In this document: in pieces, positions 1-6,084 of the stretch
How the letters are laid out: every line of letters begins with the position of its first letter
Position numbering within the stretch: the first letter of the stretch is position 1
Source: an uncultured Chlorobiaceae bacterium
GTDB lineage: Bacteria > Bacteroidota > Chlorobiia > Chlorobiales > Chlorobiaceae
Direction of reading: 5' to 3'
DNA: 12,596 nt
NCBI GenBank assembly: GCA_903917955.1
Contig: CAIXCO010000169.1
Coordinates: 1-12,596, forward strand
Position numbers and translations under genes: made by a program
The notes under the pieces: generated by a model
What the model was told of the DNA's origin: nothing
The model's input: the letters and a program-made list of their open reading frames with translations, nothing else
The model's database searches: none

Positions 1-520
1 TGGCAAAACAGCACCCTGTCGCATAACCGGTAACGCCCGGGCGGTCAAACTGCGGAGCATCTTTTTTTCTGATCCCGACGTGGCGAATAAGGCCAGTCGA
101 AAGATTGACAACACCACCGGCATACCAGAGCGTGTCGGGCCGATTGAGATAGAAAATTTTCGGCACGGCAATTCCTGCCGAAGGGTTGCGTTGCAGCGTT
201 TCAACCAATGGCACACAAAAACCGGCGTCAACAAGGGTGTCGTTGTTCAGAAAGATGACAAATTCGGCACCCAGCTCCAGAACCCGCCGGAATCCGGCAT
301 TGTTGCCTCCTGCATAGCCGATATTGGAGGGCAGAAGCAGCAGTTCAATATCCCAAAATGCCTCCCTGATCCTCTCCACAGAGCCATCGGTTGAACCGTT
401 ATCGACAATCAACACCCGGCAGGAGGGCGATCTGACTACAGCAAGCGACTCCAGACAGGCAAGAGTATCCTCTGCGCCATTCCAGTTCAGCACCACAATG
501 CAGCTCAAGTGAGTGATCAT
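1..520 (-). CDS. Family 2 glycosyltransferase, C-terminus outside window
   Basis: Translating the minus strand from the ATG at 520-518 gives 173 residues without a stop before the left edge, so the gene is partial. The N-terminal GT-A fold signatures are clear: VVLNWNG (residues 9-15), VDNGSTDGS (39-47), the NIGYAGGNNAGF block (66-77) and FLNNDT (90-95), where NND takes the place of the metal-binding DXD. The visible end, TGYATGCC, matches the segment that precedes the catalytic region in rhamnosyltransferase-like GT2 enzymes of about 300-340 aa. These enzymes move a nucleotide-activated sugar onto a glycan acceptor at the inner face of the membrane; donor and acceptor cannot be read here. 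The ATG shares one base with the stop of the upstream GT4 gene (TGATG), which suggests translational coupling. The purine-rich AGAGG lies only 2 nt upstream of this ATG, closer than ideal, so re-initiation may matter. Confidence 0.93.
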   Translation of the reverse strand, partial: MITHLSCIVVLNWNGAEDTLACLESLAVVRSPSCRVLIVDNGSTDGSVERIREAFWDIELLLLPSNIGYAGGNNAGFRRVLELGAEFVIFLNNDTLVDAGFCVPLVETLQRNPSAGIAVPKIFYLNRPDTLWYAGGVVNLSTGLIRHVGIRKKDAPQFDRPGVTGYATGCCFA

Positions 521-1659
521 CACCTCTTTGCGGCTATGGATTCAAAAAAACCGCCTGCCGCCTCCACAAAACTCTCCCAGGAAAAGTCACGATTGAATGC
601 TTCGATAGCGGGGCGAATAGCCTCAAGCTCACGCCTCTCGCGGCAATCAAGAAACTCCCCGACCGCTTCCGCAAAGCCTGCCGCCGAACAGTCAGGAGCG
701 ATCCAGCCGGTTTTGCCATGACAGACCATCTCGGGAAGGGCTCCTGCCGGTGTGACAATGACGGGCAAACCATGACCGTAGGCAAACCTCACCACTCCCG
801 ACTGTGTTGCACTGCGGTAAGGAAGAGCAACCGCATCAACTGCAGCAAAAAAAAGGGCCGTGCGTTCACGGGAGACATAGCCGGGATAGAGATCGACACT
901 CCTCTCAATTCCGAGCTGAGCGAGAAGCGTGCGGTAGCTCGCAGCACTCTCATGAAAGTGTCCGGCAACCACAAGACGAAGGGCTGGCTCCCTCTGAAGA
1001 ATTGACGGCATGGCACGAAGCATTGTATCAAGCCCTTTGTAGCGGCGCACATAGCCAAAAAAAAGGAGCACCGGAGAGTGAATATCCAAATTGAGCGCAC
1101 TGCGGGCATCCTCCACCGAAGGGCTCTCGCCATCCGGCTCATAGAGTGGGTGAAAGAGTTGCAGCAGGGGAACATCGGGCATAACCGCCCGCACCTCCTG
1201 CGTCACAGTGGCCGAAAGGGTCACCACTCCATCAGCAGAAGCGGCAAGCAGCCTCCACATCAGAGGCTCGAAAAAAAAAGGTTCATGTGAAGAGAGGTTG
1301 TGGAGCAGTACCACCATTTTGATACCGGTCAGACGGCGTATCACAAAATAGAGCGGTGCCAGCAATCCGCTCCAGTAGGCCACAAGCAGCAGATCCGGCT
1401 TCAGTGACCTGAGACGCCGAACAGCTCCAAACCATGTGAATGGGTTAAAAAGCACCAGACGCGCCTCACAAAAGGATGCAGTATCGGCAACGGGAACCCC
1501 TTCAGATCCCCCTTTGACCAGAAAATCGGGGTAGAGCGCCCTGAAAGCAAAAGGTGTAACCGCATATTCCCGGCCTTGAAGAGCACCCATCAACACTCCG
1601 CTGAACCGGGCAATCCCGCCCTTCAGGGGAGAAAAAGGAGATATGAAGGCAATTTGCAA
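520..1659 (-). CDS. Family 4 (GT-B fold) glycosyltransferase
   Basis: This 379-aa protein has the normal length of a retaining GT4 enzyme. The N-terminal Rossmann half shows ISPFSPLKGGIARF (residues 6-19) with the glycine pair that lines the acceptor side. The C-terminal donor-binding half shows FFGYVRRYKGLDTMLRA (200-216), VVAGHF (230-235), LPYRSATQSGVV (279-290) and LPVIVTPAGALPEMV (298-312). The first motif of the C-terminal half (LFFGYVRRYKG) carries the Arg/Lys pair that usually contacts the nucleotide-sugar phosphates. The classical EX7E pair is not intact: the position normally holding its second Glu lies in VVRFAYGHG. I believe this is a natural subgroup with SATQSG..AY, not a dead enzyme. 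The start is TTG, chosen because the next Met falls after the conserved GG motif and because GGAGAGG sits 7 nt upstream inside the HPr gene. It is probably involved in surface polysaccharide assembly together with the GT2 gene that follows. Confidence 0.93.
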   Translation of the reverse strand: MQIAFISPFSPLKGGIARFSGVLMGALQGREYAVTPFAFRALYPDFLVKGGSEGVPVADTASFCEARLVLFNPFTWFGAVRRLRSLKPDLLLVAYWSGLLAPLYFVIRRLTGIKMVVLLHNLSSHEPFFFEPLMWRLLAASADGVVTLSATVTQEVRAVMPDVPLLQLFHPLYEPDGESPSVEDARSALNLDIHSPVLLFFGYVRRYKGLDTMLRAMPSILQREPALRLVVAGHFHESAASYRTLLAQLGIERSVDLYPGYVSRERTALFFAAVDAVALPYRSATQSGVVRFAYGHGLPVIVTPAGALPEMVCHGKTGWIAPDCSAAGFAEAVGEFLDCRERRELEAIRPAIEAFNRDFSWESFVEAAGGFFESIAAKR

Positions 1660-1661
1660 CG

Positions 1662-1928
1662 CTAAACCTCTCCAAAACCCTGCTCAAAAAACTCGACCAA
1701 CTGGCGGGAGGCCTCGTCAGCGTCCACGCCATCAAGCTTAAGCGTCAACCGGGTACCTTTCGGGGCGGCAAGGCTCATGACACCAATAATTGACTTTGCA
1801 TTAATTTCAACGCCCTGCATCTCGATAAAAAAATCTGATTTGAAACGGGACGCGAGTTTGACCACTGCAGCCGCAGGTCTGGTATGCAGCCCTGCTTTGT
1901 TTTTAACGACAACTTCCTGAACAATCAC
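1662..1928 (-). CDS. ptsH: HPr phosphocarrier protein
   Basis: This is an 88-residue protein of exactly HPr size. The active-site stretch KAGLHTRPAAAVVKLA places the phospho-accepting histidine at residue 15. The regulatory stretch NAKSIIGVMSLAA places the serine target of HPr kinase/phosphorylase at residue 46, with the usual KGT region after it. HPr normally relays phosphate from enzyme I to sugar permeases, while the Ser46 form acts in carbon regulation. No enzyme I, permease or HprK is in the window, so the protein may serve a regulatory rather than sugar-uptake role here (inference). The start is GTG at 1928-1926, with GGGA about 10 nt upstream. An in-frame upward extension reaches the stop of the preceding acetyltransferase gene (same frame), giving at most 10 extra residues. 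The stop is 2 nt before the GT4 TTG. Confidence 0.96.
   Translation of the reverse strand: MIVQEVVVKNKAGLHTRPAAAVVKLASRFKSDFFIEMQGVEINAKSIIGVMSLAAPKGTRLTLKLDGVDADEASRQLVEFFEQGFGEV
1667..1673 (-). promoter_or_regulatory. Shine-Dalgarno for the TTG-started GT4 gene
   Basis: GGAGAGG on the minus strand lies within the last codons of the HPr gene, with a 7-nt spacer to the TTG at 1659-1657. It supports the non-ATG start and makes GT4 translation dependent on ribosomes finishing HPr, whose stop codon lies inside the spacer. Confidence 0.7.
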
Positions 1929-1958
1929 GAATTTCTGTTCCCTTTTTGTAGAATTAAG

Positions 1959-2426
1959 TTACAATGTTTTCACCATTGCAATCTCATCGCAGGCCATAAG
2001 CTTGGGGCAATGAGTGCAATCCCTCCATATTTTCTGTGGAAAATACTCTTTCTTGATTTCGCTGTAGCCGAGTCGGCGAAAAAAACCCGGGCTGAGCGTC
2101 AAAACAAAAACCTCCACAACCCCCTCTTCACGCAGGACCGTCTCGGCCTTATCAACCAGCAACCGTCCTATACCCTTCATTTTATAGCGGTTAAAAACAG
2201 CAAGCGAACGGATTTCGGCCAGCTTCAGGGTATAGAATGCAATAGCACAACACCCTATCACTTCACCGTTGTATTCAGCGACAAAAAAGTTACGAATATT
2301 TTCAATAATATTCTCGCCGGAACGTTCGAGCATGATTCCCTGAAGCGCATACTCTGCCGTGATGGCAGAAATTGCCGGGGCATCGGCCAGACGCGCATAC
2401 CTGACATAAAGTTCAGACTGTTGCAT
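1959..2426 (-). CDS. GNAT acetyltransferase, short N-acetylglutamate synthase-like
   Basis: This 155-aa single-domain GNAT protein shows the fold in order: VRYARLADAPAI (residues 8-19) as strand 1 and helix 1, FFVAEYNGEVIGCCAI (47-62), EIRSLAVFNRYKMKGIG (71-87) with the RYKMKGIG acetyl-CoA pyrophosphate loop (80-87), and the SPGFFRRLGY (112-121) C-terminal motif. The tail KIWRDCTHCPKLMACDEIA (132-150) contains three cysteines and resembles the tail I associate with stand-alone ArgA-type amino-acid N-acetyltransferases, which make N-acetylglutamate for arginine synthesis. That substrate is a family-based inference; another small acetyltransferase role is possible. The ATG is 2 nt after the obgE stop and has no good Shine-Dalgarno, so translation is probably coupled to obgE. 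Confidence 0.88.
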   Translation of the reverse strand: MQQSELYVRYARLADAPAISAITAEYALQGIMLERSGENIIENIRNFFVAEYNGEVIGCCAIAFYTLKLAEIRSLAVFNRYKMKGIGRLLVDKAETVLREEGVVEVFVLTLSPGFFRRLGYSEIKKEYFPQKIWRDCTHCPKLMACDEIAMVKTL

Positions 2427-2428
2427 GG

Positions 2429-3442
2429 TTATTCAACATTCTCGTCCTGCGGTTCAGCAGCCCTGATGCGACCCGACACCTCACGCCAGAGTTCATCCTT
2501 GAGTTCCTTCAGCCCATGACCTGAAACGGCCGATATCGAAAGAACCTTGACTCCCTCTTCAAGAACGGGTATCTCAAGCTCTTCACTGGCGATATCCATT
2601 TTTGTCACCACCACAATCCTTGGCTTGTCGAGCAGTGCTGGCTCAAATTTTTCAAGCTCACCGAGGATGGTGCGGTATTCATCGGCAATATCGGGTGAAT
2701 CAGCAGAAATGAGTATGGCAAGTATTTTTGTACGCTCAATATGACGCAGAAACTGCAACCCAAGTCCCTTTCCCTCTGCCGCACCCTCAATGATTCCGGG
2801 AATATCGGCCATCACAAACGATTTGTAATCCTCATAACGCACAATGCCAAGATTGGGCACCAGTGTTGTAAAGGGATAATCGGCAATTTTCGGCTTGGCC
2901 GCGCTGATGACCGAAATGAGTGTTGACTTGCCCGCATTGGGAAATCCAACCAGACCAACATCAGCCATAAGCTTCAGCTCCATATTGAGCGTCATCAGCT
3001 CACCTTTCTGACCCGGCTCGGCATAGCGAGGTGCCTGACGGGTTGGTGTGGCGAAGTGCTGGTTGCCCCGGCCCCCTTTGCCCCCTCTGGCAATCATAAT
3101 CTCCTGATCCTCACCCGTCAAATCAGCAATAATCTCATTGGTTTCACCGTTTCTGACGATGGTTCCACATGGAACAGCAATAATAATATCGGCTCCATCC
3201 CGGCCGGTTTTACGGGCTCCCTGCCCATGCACACCACGAACAGCGATGTACTTCTTTTTATATTTGAAATCAAGAAGGGTGGTCAACTGCCGGTTGGTTC
3301 TCAGCCATACATGGCCTCCCCGACCGCCGTCGCCCCCGTCTGGGCCCCCCTTGGGCACAAACTTCTCTCTCCGAAAACTGACACACCCTTTTCCGCCGTC
3401 TCCAGCCTGAACAAAAATAGACGCACTATCAACAAACTTCAC
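2429..3442 (-). CDS. obgE: Obg family GTPase (ribosome assembly)
   Basis: This 337-aa protein has the glycine-rich Obg fold at residues 1-158 (GDGGKGC at 14-20, GGPDGGDGGRGG at 32-43, GGKGGRGN at 120-127). The G domain follows: P-loop GFPNAGKS (166-173), TT of switch I (192-193), DIPG of switch II (213-216), TKMD (280-283) and SAVSG (304-308). The protein ends at 337 without the OCT domain of Firmicute Obg, which is normal for short Gram-negative forms. Obg proteins bind the large ribosomal subunit and (p)ppGpp and link ribosome maturation to stress and growth control. The start is GTG at 3442-3440 with AGG about 8 nt upstream. It is the first gene of the five-gene minus-strand run and is divergent from xseB. 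Confidence 0.97.
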   Translation of the reverse strand: MKFVDSASIFVQAGDGGKGCVSFRREKFVPKGGPDGGDGGRGGHVWLRTNRQLTTLLDFKYKKKYIAVRGVHGQGARKTGRDGADIIIAVPCGTIVRNGETNEIIADLTGEDQEIMIARGGKGGRGNQHFATPTRQAPRYAEPGQKGELMTLNMELKLMADVGLVGFPNAGKSTLISVISAAKPKIADYPFTTLVPNLGIVRYEDYKSFVMADIPGIIEGAAEGKGLGLQFLRHIERTKILAILISADSPDIADEYRTILGELEKFEPALLDKPRIVVVTKMDIASEELEIPVLEEGVKVLSISAVSGHGLKELKDELWREVSGRIRAAEPQDENVE

Positions 3443-3457
3443 TCACACACCTGCCTT

Positions 3458-3485
3458 TTGAATAATCTTTCTCTTTCTCTATTTT
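3458..3485 (+). promoter_or_regulatory. Weak candidate promoter for xseB, overlapping the obgE -10
   Basis: TTGAAT (3458-3463) and TATTTT (3480-3485) are 16 bp apart on the plus strand. The -10 uses the same A/T-rich bases as the proposed obgE -10. The match is poor, but the 72-bp gap leaves few alternatives. xseB has no clear Shine-Dalgarno. Confidence 0.25.
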
Positions 3486-3510
3486 AACACGCAACATCAA
3501 AACCTGTAAA
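3481..3510 (-). promoter_or_regulatory. Candidate sigma70-type promoter for obgE
   Basis: On the minus strand, TTTACA (3510-3505) and TAAAAT (3486-3481) are separated by 18 bp, each one mismatch from consensus. The predicted start would give a 5' leader of about 30 nt before the obgE GTG. The -35 lies only 5 bp from the xseB ATG. This is a by-eye call. Confidence 0.45.
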
Positions 3511-3514
3511 AACC

Positions 3515-3772
3515 ATGACAGCCACCCACACCGGCAAACCTCCTATCGAAGCGCTTATCTCCCGGCTTGAAGAGATCACCCGTACCATCGAAAATCCGGA
3601 AACCGGCCTTGAAAACTCTATCGGCATGTACGAGGAGGGGCTCGCCATTGCCGAAAACTGTAAAAAAAGATTGCTCGAAGCCCGAAAAAAAATCGAAGTG
3701 ATTAATCCTGAGCTTGCTAAAAACTGGCCCGAATCACCACGCACCAAAGATCTCTTCGACAGCGAATCCTGA
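3515..3772 (+). CDS. xseB: Exodeoxyribonuclease VII small subunit
   Basis: This 85-aa protein has the XseB pattern: IEALISRLEEITRTIENPE (residues 11-29), TGLENSIGMYEEGLAI (30-45) and a second helix with CKKRLLEARKKIEVI (49-63). The small subunit forms a helical hairpin and several copies bind each XseA large subunit to make the nuclease, which degrades single-stranded DNA from both ends. XseA is not in the window, so the partner must be encoded elsewhere. This is the only plus-strand gene. It is divergent from obgE (72-bp gap) and convergent with gatB (7-bp gap, too short for a separate intrinsic terminator). No strong ribosome binding site precedes the ATG. Length is normal. Confidence 0.93.
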   Translation: MTATHTGKPPIEALISRLEEITRTIENPETGLENSIGMYEEGLAIAENCKKRLLEARKKIEVINPELAKNWPESPRTKDLFDSES

Positions 3773-3779
3773 AAACGAC

Positions 3780-5207
3780 TCACCCCTCGAGCTTCTTCAA
3801 CAACACTTCATTAACCATCTGGGGATTGGCCTTGCCTTTCGTCTGGCTCATGCACTGCCCCACAAAAAAGCCGAGCAGCTTGGTTTTTCCGCCACGATAA
3901 GCGGCCAACTGGCCTGGGTTTGCATCAAGAATTCCCTGTACAACACTCTCAATCGCCGCGCTGTCTGAAACCTGTGCAAGCCCTTCCCGTTCAACAATCT
4001 CCGCCGGTGCATCACCACTCTTCAGCATCAGTTCAAACACCTGCTTGGCAATGGTGTTACTGATCACACCCGTTCCAATAAGAGCAATCAGAGCGCCAAG
4101 TCGCTGCGGAAGAATAGAGAACTCTGCAATATCAAGAGAGCTCTCTTTCAGCATGCGCATCACCTCTCCCATCACCCAGTTTGATGAGGCCTTGGCATCA
4201 CCCGAAATCTTGACAGTCTCTTCAAAATAATCGGCCAACTCCCGCTCAACCGTCAACACTGCCGCATCGTAGGCAGGAATGGCATACTCTTCAGCAAACC
4301 GAACGGCACGCTCTTCAGGAAACTCGGGAAGCTCAAGCAGGATACGATCAATCATCTCCTGGTCAACAAGTACCGGCACCAGATCGGGATCCGGGAAGTA
4401 ACGATAGTCATGGGCAAATTCCTTGCCACGCATGGAACGGGTCTCCCCCTTGTCGGCATCCCAGAGACGCGTCTCCTGCAGAACAGCAGCACCACTTTCC
4501 AAAATCGCTGTATGGCGTTCAACTTCGTACTCAATAGCCTTCTCAACGTTCTTGAAGGAGTTCATATTCTTGATCTCGGAACGGGTGCCATACTCCTCTG
4601 CCCCGACTGGGCGCAAAGAGACGTTGGCATCACAGCGAAGGCTTCCCTCCTCCATGTTACCATCCGAAATACCAAGATACTTGACAATCTGGCGCACCTT
4701 CTGCAGATAGGCCGAGGCCTCTTTCGGTGTGCGAAGGTCAGGATAACTGACAATTTCAAGCAACGGGACACCGCTCCGGTTGAGATCAATATAGGTCTCC
4801 TCACCGATGTCATGAATCGACTTGCCGGCGTCCTCCTCAATGTGGATTCTGATCAGCCGGATATCACGCTTCCCCTCTCCAGCATCAATATATACCATCC
4901 CCTCACTGCAAATCGGCTCTTCAAACTGCGAAATCTGATACCCTTTCGGTAAATCCGGATAAAAATAGTTTTTCCGGGCAAGCACAGAGTGGGGTGCTAT
5001 GCTGCATCCCGTTGCAAGCCCGAGCTTTACGGCATCCTCAACCACGCGACGGTTCAATACGGGCAACGCACCGGGAAGTGCGAGACAGACCGGGCAGACA
5101 TTGGTATTGGCCGATTTGCCAAACTGCGCAGAACAGCCACAAAAGGCTTTGCTTACGGTATTGAGCTGACAATGAACTTCAAGGCCAACCACTAATTCAT
5201 ACTTCAT
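3780..5207 (-). CDS. gatB: Asp-tRNA(Asn)/Glu-tRNA(Gln) amidotransferase subunit B
   Basis: This 475-aa protein is of full family length. It opens with YELVVGLEVHCQLNT (residues 3-17), the GatB signature, followed by FCGCS (22-26) and VCPVCLALPGALP (37-49). The four cysteines at 23, 25, 38 and 41 form a possible metal site. Later conserved blocks include GYQISQFEEPI, IHIEEDAGKS, DLNRSGVPLLEIVS, the DYRYFPDPD block and a C-terminal YqeY-like helical region ending in NPQMVNEVLLKKL. GatB binds and activates misacylated tRNA with ATP, and GatA supplies ammonia. The genes for GatA and GatC are not adjacent. Its presence implies indirect formation of Gln-tRNA or Asn-tRNA in this organism. The ATG at 5207-5205 fits the conserved N-terminus, although no clear Shine-Dalgarno precedes it. 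It is preceded by a 71-bp gap and converges with xseB. Confidence 0.97.
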   Translation of the reverse strand: MKYELVVGLEVHCQLNTVSKAFCGCSAQFGKSANTNVCPVCLALPGALPVLNRRVVEDAVKLGLATGCSIAPHSVLARKNYFYPDLPKGYQISQFEEPICSEGMVYIDAGEGKRDIRLIRIHIEEDAGKSIHDIGEETYIDLNRSGVPLLEIVSYPDLRTPKEASAYLQKVRQIVKYLGISDGNMEEGSLRCDANVSLRPVGAEEYGTRSEIKNMNSFKNVEKAIEYEVERHTAILESGAAVLQETRLWDADKGETRSMRGKEFAHDYRYFPDPDLVPVLVDQEMIDRILLELPEFPEERAVRFAEEYAIPAYDAAVLTVERELADYFEETVKISGDAKASSNWVMGEVMRMLKESSLDIAEFSILPQRLGALIALIGTGVISNTIAKQVFELMLKSGDAPAEIVEREGLAQVSDSAAIESVVQGILDANPGQLAAYRGGKTKLLGFFVGQCMSQTKGKANPQMVNEVLLKKLEG

Positions 5208-5227
5208 TGCAAAAATTAACGTTATTG

Positions 5228-5252
5228 AAAAAACAGCGGTATACCCCGACGC
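5228..5252 (-). terminator. Possible weak intrinsic terminator after the SYLF gene
   Basis: On the minus strand, an imperfect hairpin (GCGTCGG, loop GGTATA, CCGCTG, including one mismatch and wobbles) is followed by six T residues at 5233-5228. The stem is weak and the T run could also be part of the gatB leader. Confidence 0.25.
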
Positions 5253-5278
5253 CTTTCCTGCTTATAAAAAAACGAATG

Positions 5279-5812
5279 TCAGTACGGCTTGTAAGAAAAC
5301 TTCTGCCCGCCAACGGTTGCTTCGGCCATAACTCCTGCCTTGGGAAGGATGAAGACTGCAACGCCGTTGGAATAGTCGGTATTGGTTGCCATCCCCGTCG
5401 TAACCATGATGGCCGTAACCTGGGCGCTCAGCTCGAAATTACCCTCCATGAAATTATCAAGGTCTTGCTTGACTTTAAAGAAAATAATTTCCGAAAAAGA
5501 CTGACCACCAAGCTGCGGGCCGACATTAATCTGAGTAATCATTGAACGTCCCACAAGGTTATTTTGTTCGTACACATACCCCTTCCCGCGTCCACCGCCC
5601 AGAAGCATGAATCCCCCTTTATAAACATCAGGAAACACTACAAACCCGTAAGCGCTTTCAAAAAAGCGGGAAAGTCCGGAATTCTTCCTGAAAGAATCTA
5701 CGGAAACCCTCGCATGTGCCTCGTCAGCAGGATCCCATCCAGCCATCGCAGCCGAAGAGAAAACTCCTGCAAACAGAAGGGCAAGAGTCAGAATTTTCAG
5801 AATTTTCATCAT
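5279..5812 (-). CDS. Exported SYLF (YSC84-type) lipid-binding domain protein
   Basis: This 177-aa protein has a signal peptide (MMKIL plus the hydrophobic run LTLALLFAGVF) and likely cleavage after AMA at residue 24. The mature part reads as one SYLF domain: FESAYGFVVFPDV, KGGFMLLGGGRGKGYVY, GRSMITQINVGPQLGGQS (87-104) and SEIIFFKVKQDLDNFMEG, ending in GQKFSYKPY. The SYLF domain is known from eukaryotic Ysc84/SH3YL1, which bind phosphoinositides. Bacterial members are periplasmic or surface-exposed and poorly defined, so a lipid-binding envelope role is only a family inference. There are two consecutive ATG codons; AGG lies 5 nt before the first and 8 nt before the second, so the second may be the real start. 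The gene stands alone, 272 bp downstream of the Omp85 fusion gene. Confidence 0.88.
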   Translation of the reverse strand: MMKILKILTLALLFAGVFSSAAMAGWDPADEAHARVSVDSFRKNSGLSRFFESAYGFVVFPDVYKGGFMLLGGGRGKGYVYEQNNLVGRSMITQINVGPQLGGQSFSEIIFFKVKQDLDNFMEGNFELSAQVTAIMVTTGMATNTDYSNGVAVFILPKAGVMAEATVGGQKFSYKPY

Positions 5813-5825
5813 TGTCGCCTGTTTT

Positions 5826-5840
5826 TTTTATTGAATAAAA
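5826..5840. repeat. Perfect AT-rich palindrome, 7-1-7
   Basis: TTTTATT, a single G, then AATAAAA lies 13 bp upstream of the SYLF gene start. Its position just before the ribosome binding site would suit an operator or a small mRNA structure, but AT-rich palindromes of this size can arise by chance. Confidence 0.35.
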
Positions 5841-5950
5841 GCAAAGCGTAGAAAACATACGATGATATGCAAGTTGCAATGTACAATTTTCAGCAACGAA
5901 TTCCCGCAACGAACCTGCTTCAGAACGCTGCCGAAAAACCGGCGCCCCTT

Positions 5951-6052
5951 TCACTGACCGATAGCAAGAGCATTCTTCATGGTGTTTTTCTGTGCATCAA
6001 TCCTTTTGACGACATCTTTCGACACTTCTTGTATTTCATCACCGAGGCACAT
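5951..6052 (-). CDS. Possible 33-aa small ORF in the Omp85/SYLF gap
   Basis: This ATG-started minus-strand reading frame of 33 residues (MCLGDEIQEVSKDVVKR, then a lysine-rich tail ending AIGQ) occupies the otherwise empty 272-bp gap. It is predicted to be helical and charged. There is no Shine-Dalgarno before the ATG and I do not recognise a family, so it may be noncoding or a remnant of a longer gene. Nothing else is visible in the gap apart from the palindrome near its left end. Confidence 0.2.
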   Translation of the reverse strand: MCLGDEIQEVSKDVVKRIDAQKNTMKNALAIGQ

Positions 6053-6084
6053 CCGTAAGACAAAAAACGGGCGCCGATAGAGTG

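Noticed and set aside
1884..2519. Plus-strand open frame of 211 codons across ptsH, the GNAT gene and obgE
   Set aside because: It runs antisense to three well-supported genes, has no recognisable domain and no credible ribosome binding site.
4410..4952. Plus-strand open frame of 180 codons inside gatB
   Set aside because: It is a shadow of the highly conserved gatB frame, with no protein-family features of its own.
6060..6084. GGCGCC next to a T-rich run after the Omp85 gene as a terminator
   Set aside because: The GC part is a self-palindrome with no loop and no matching arm nearby, so no proper hairpin forms.
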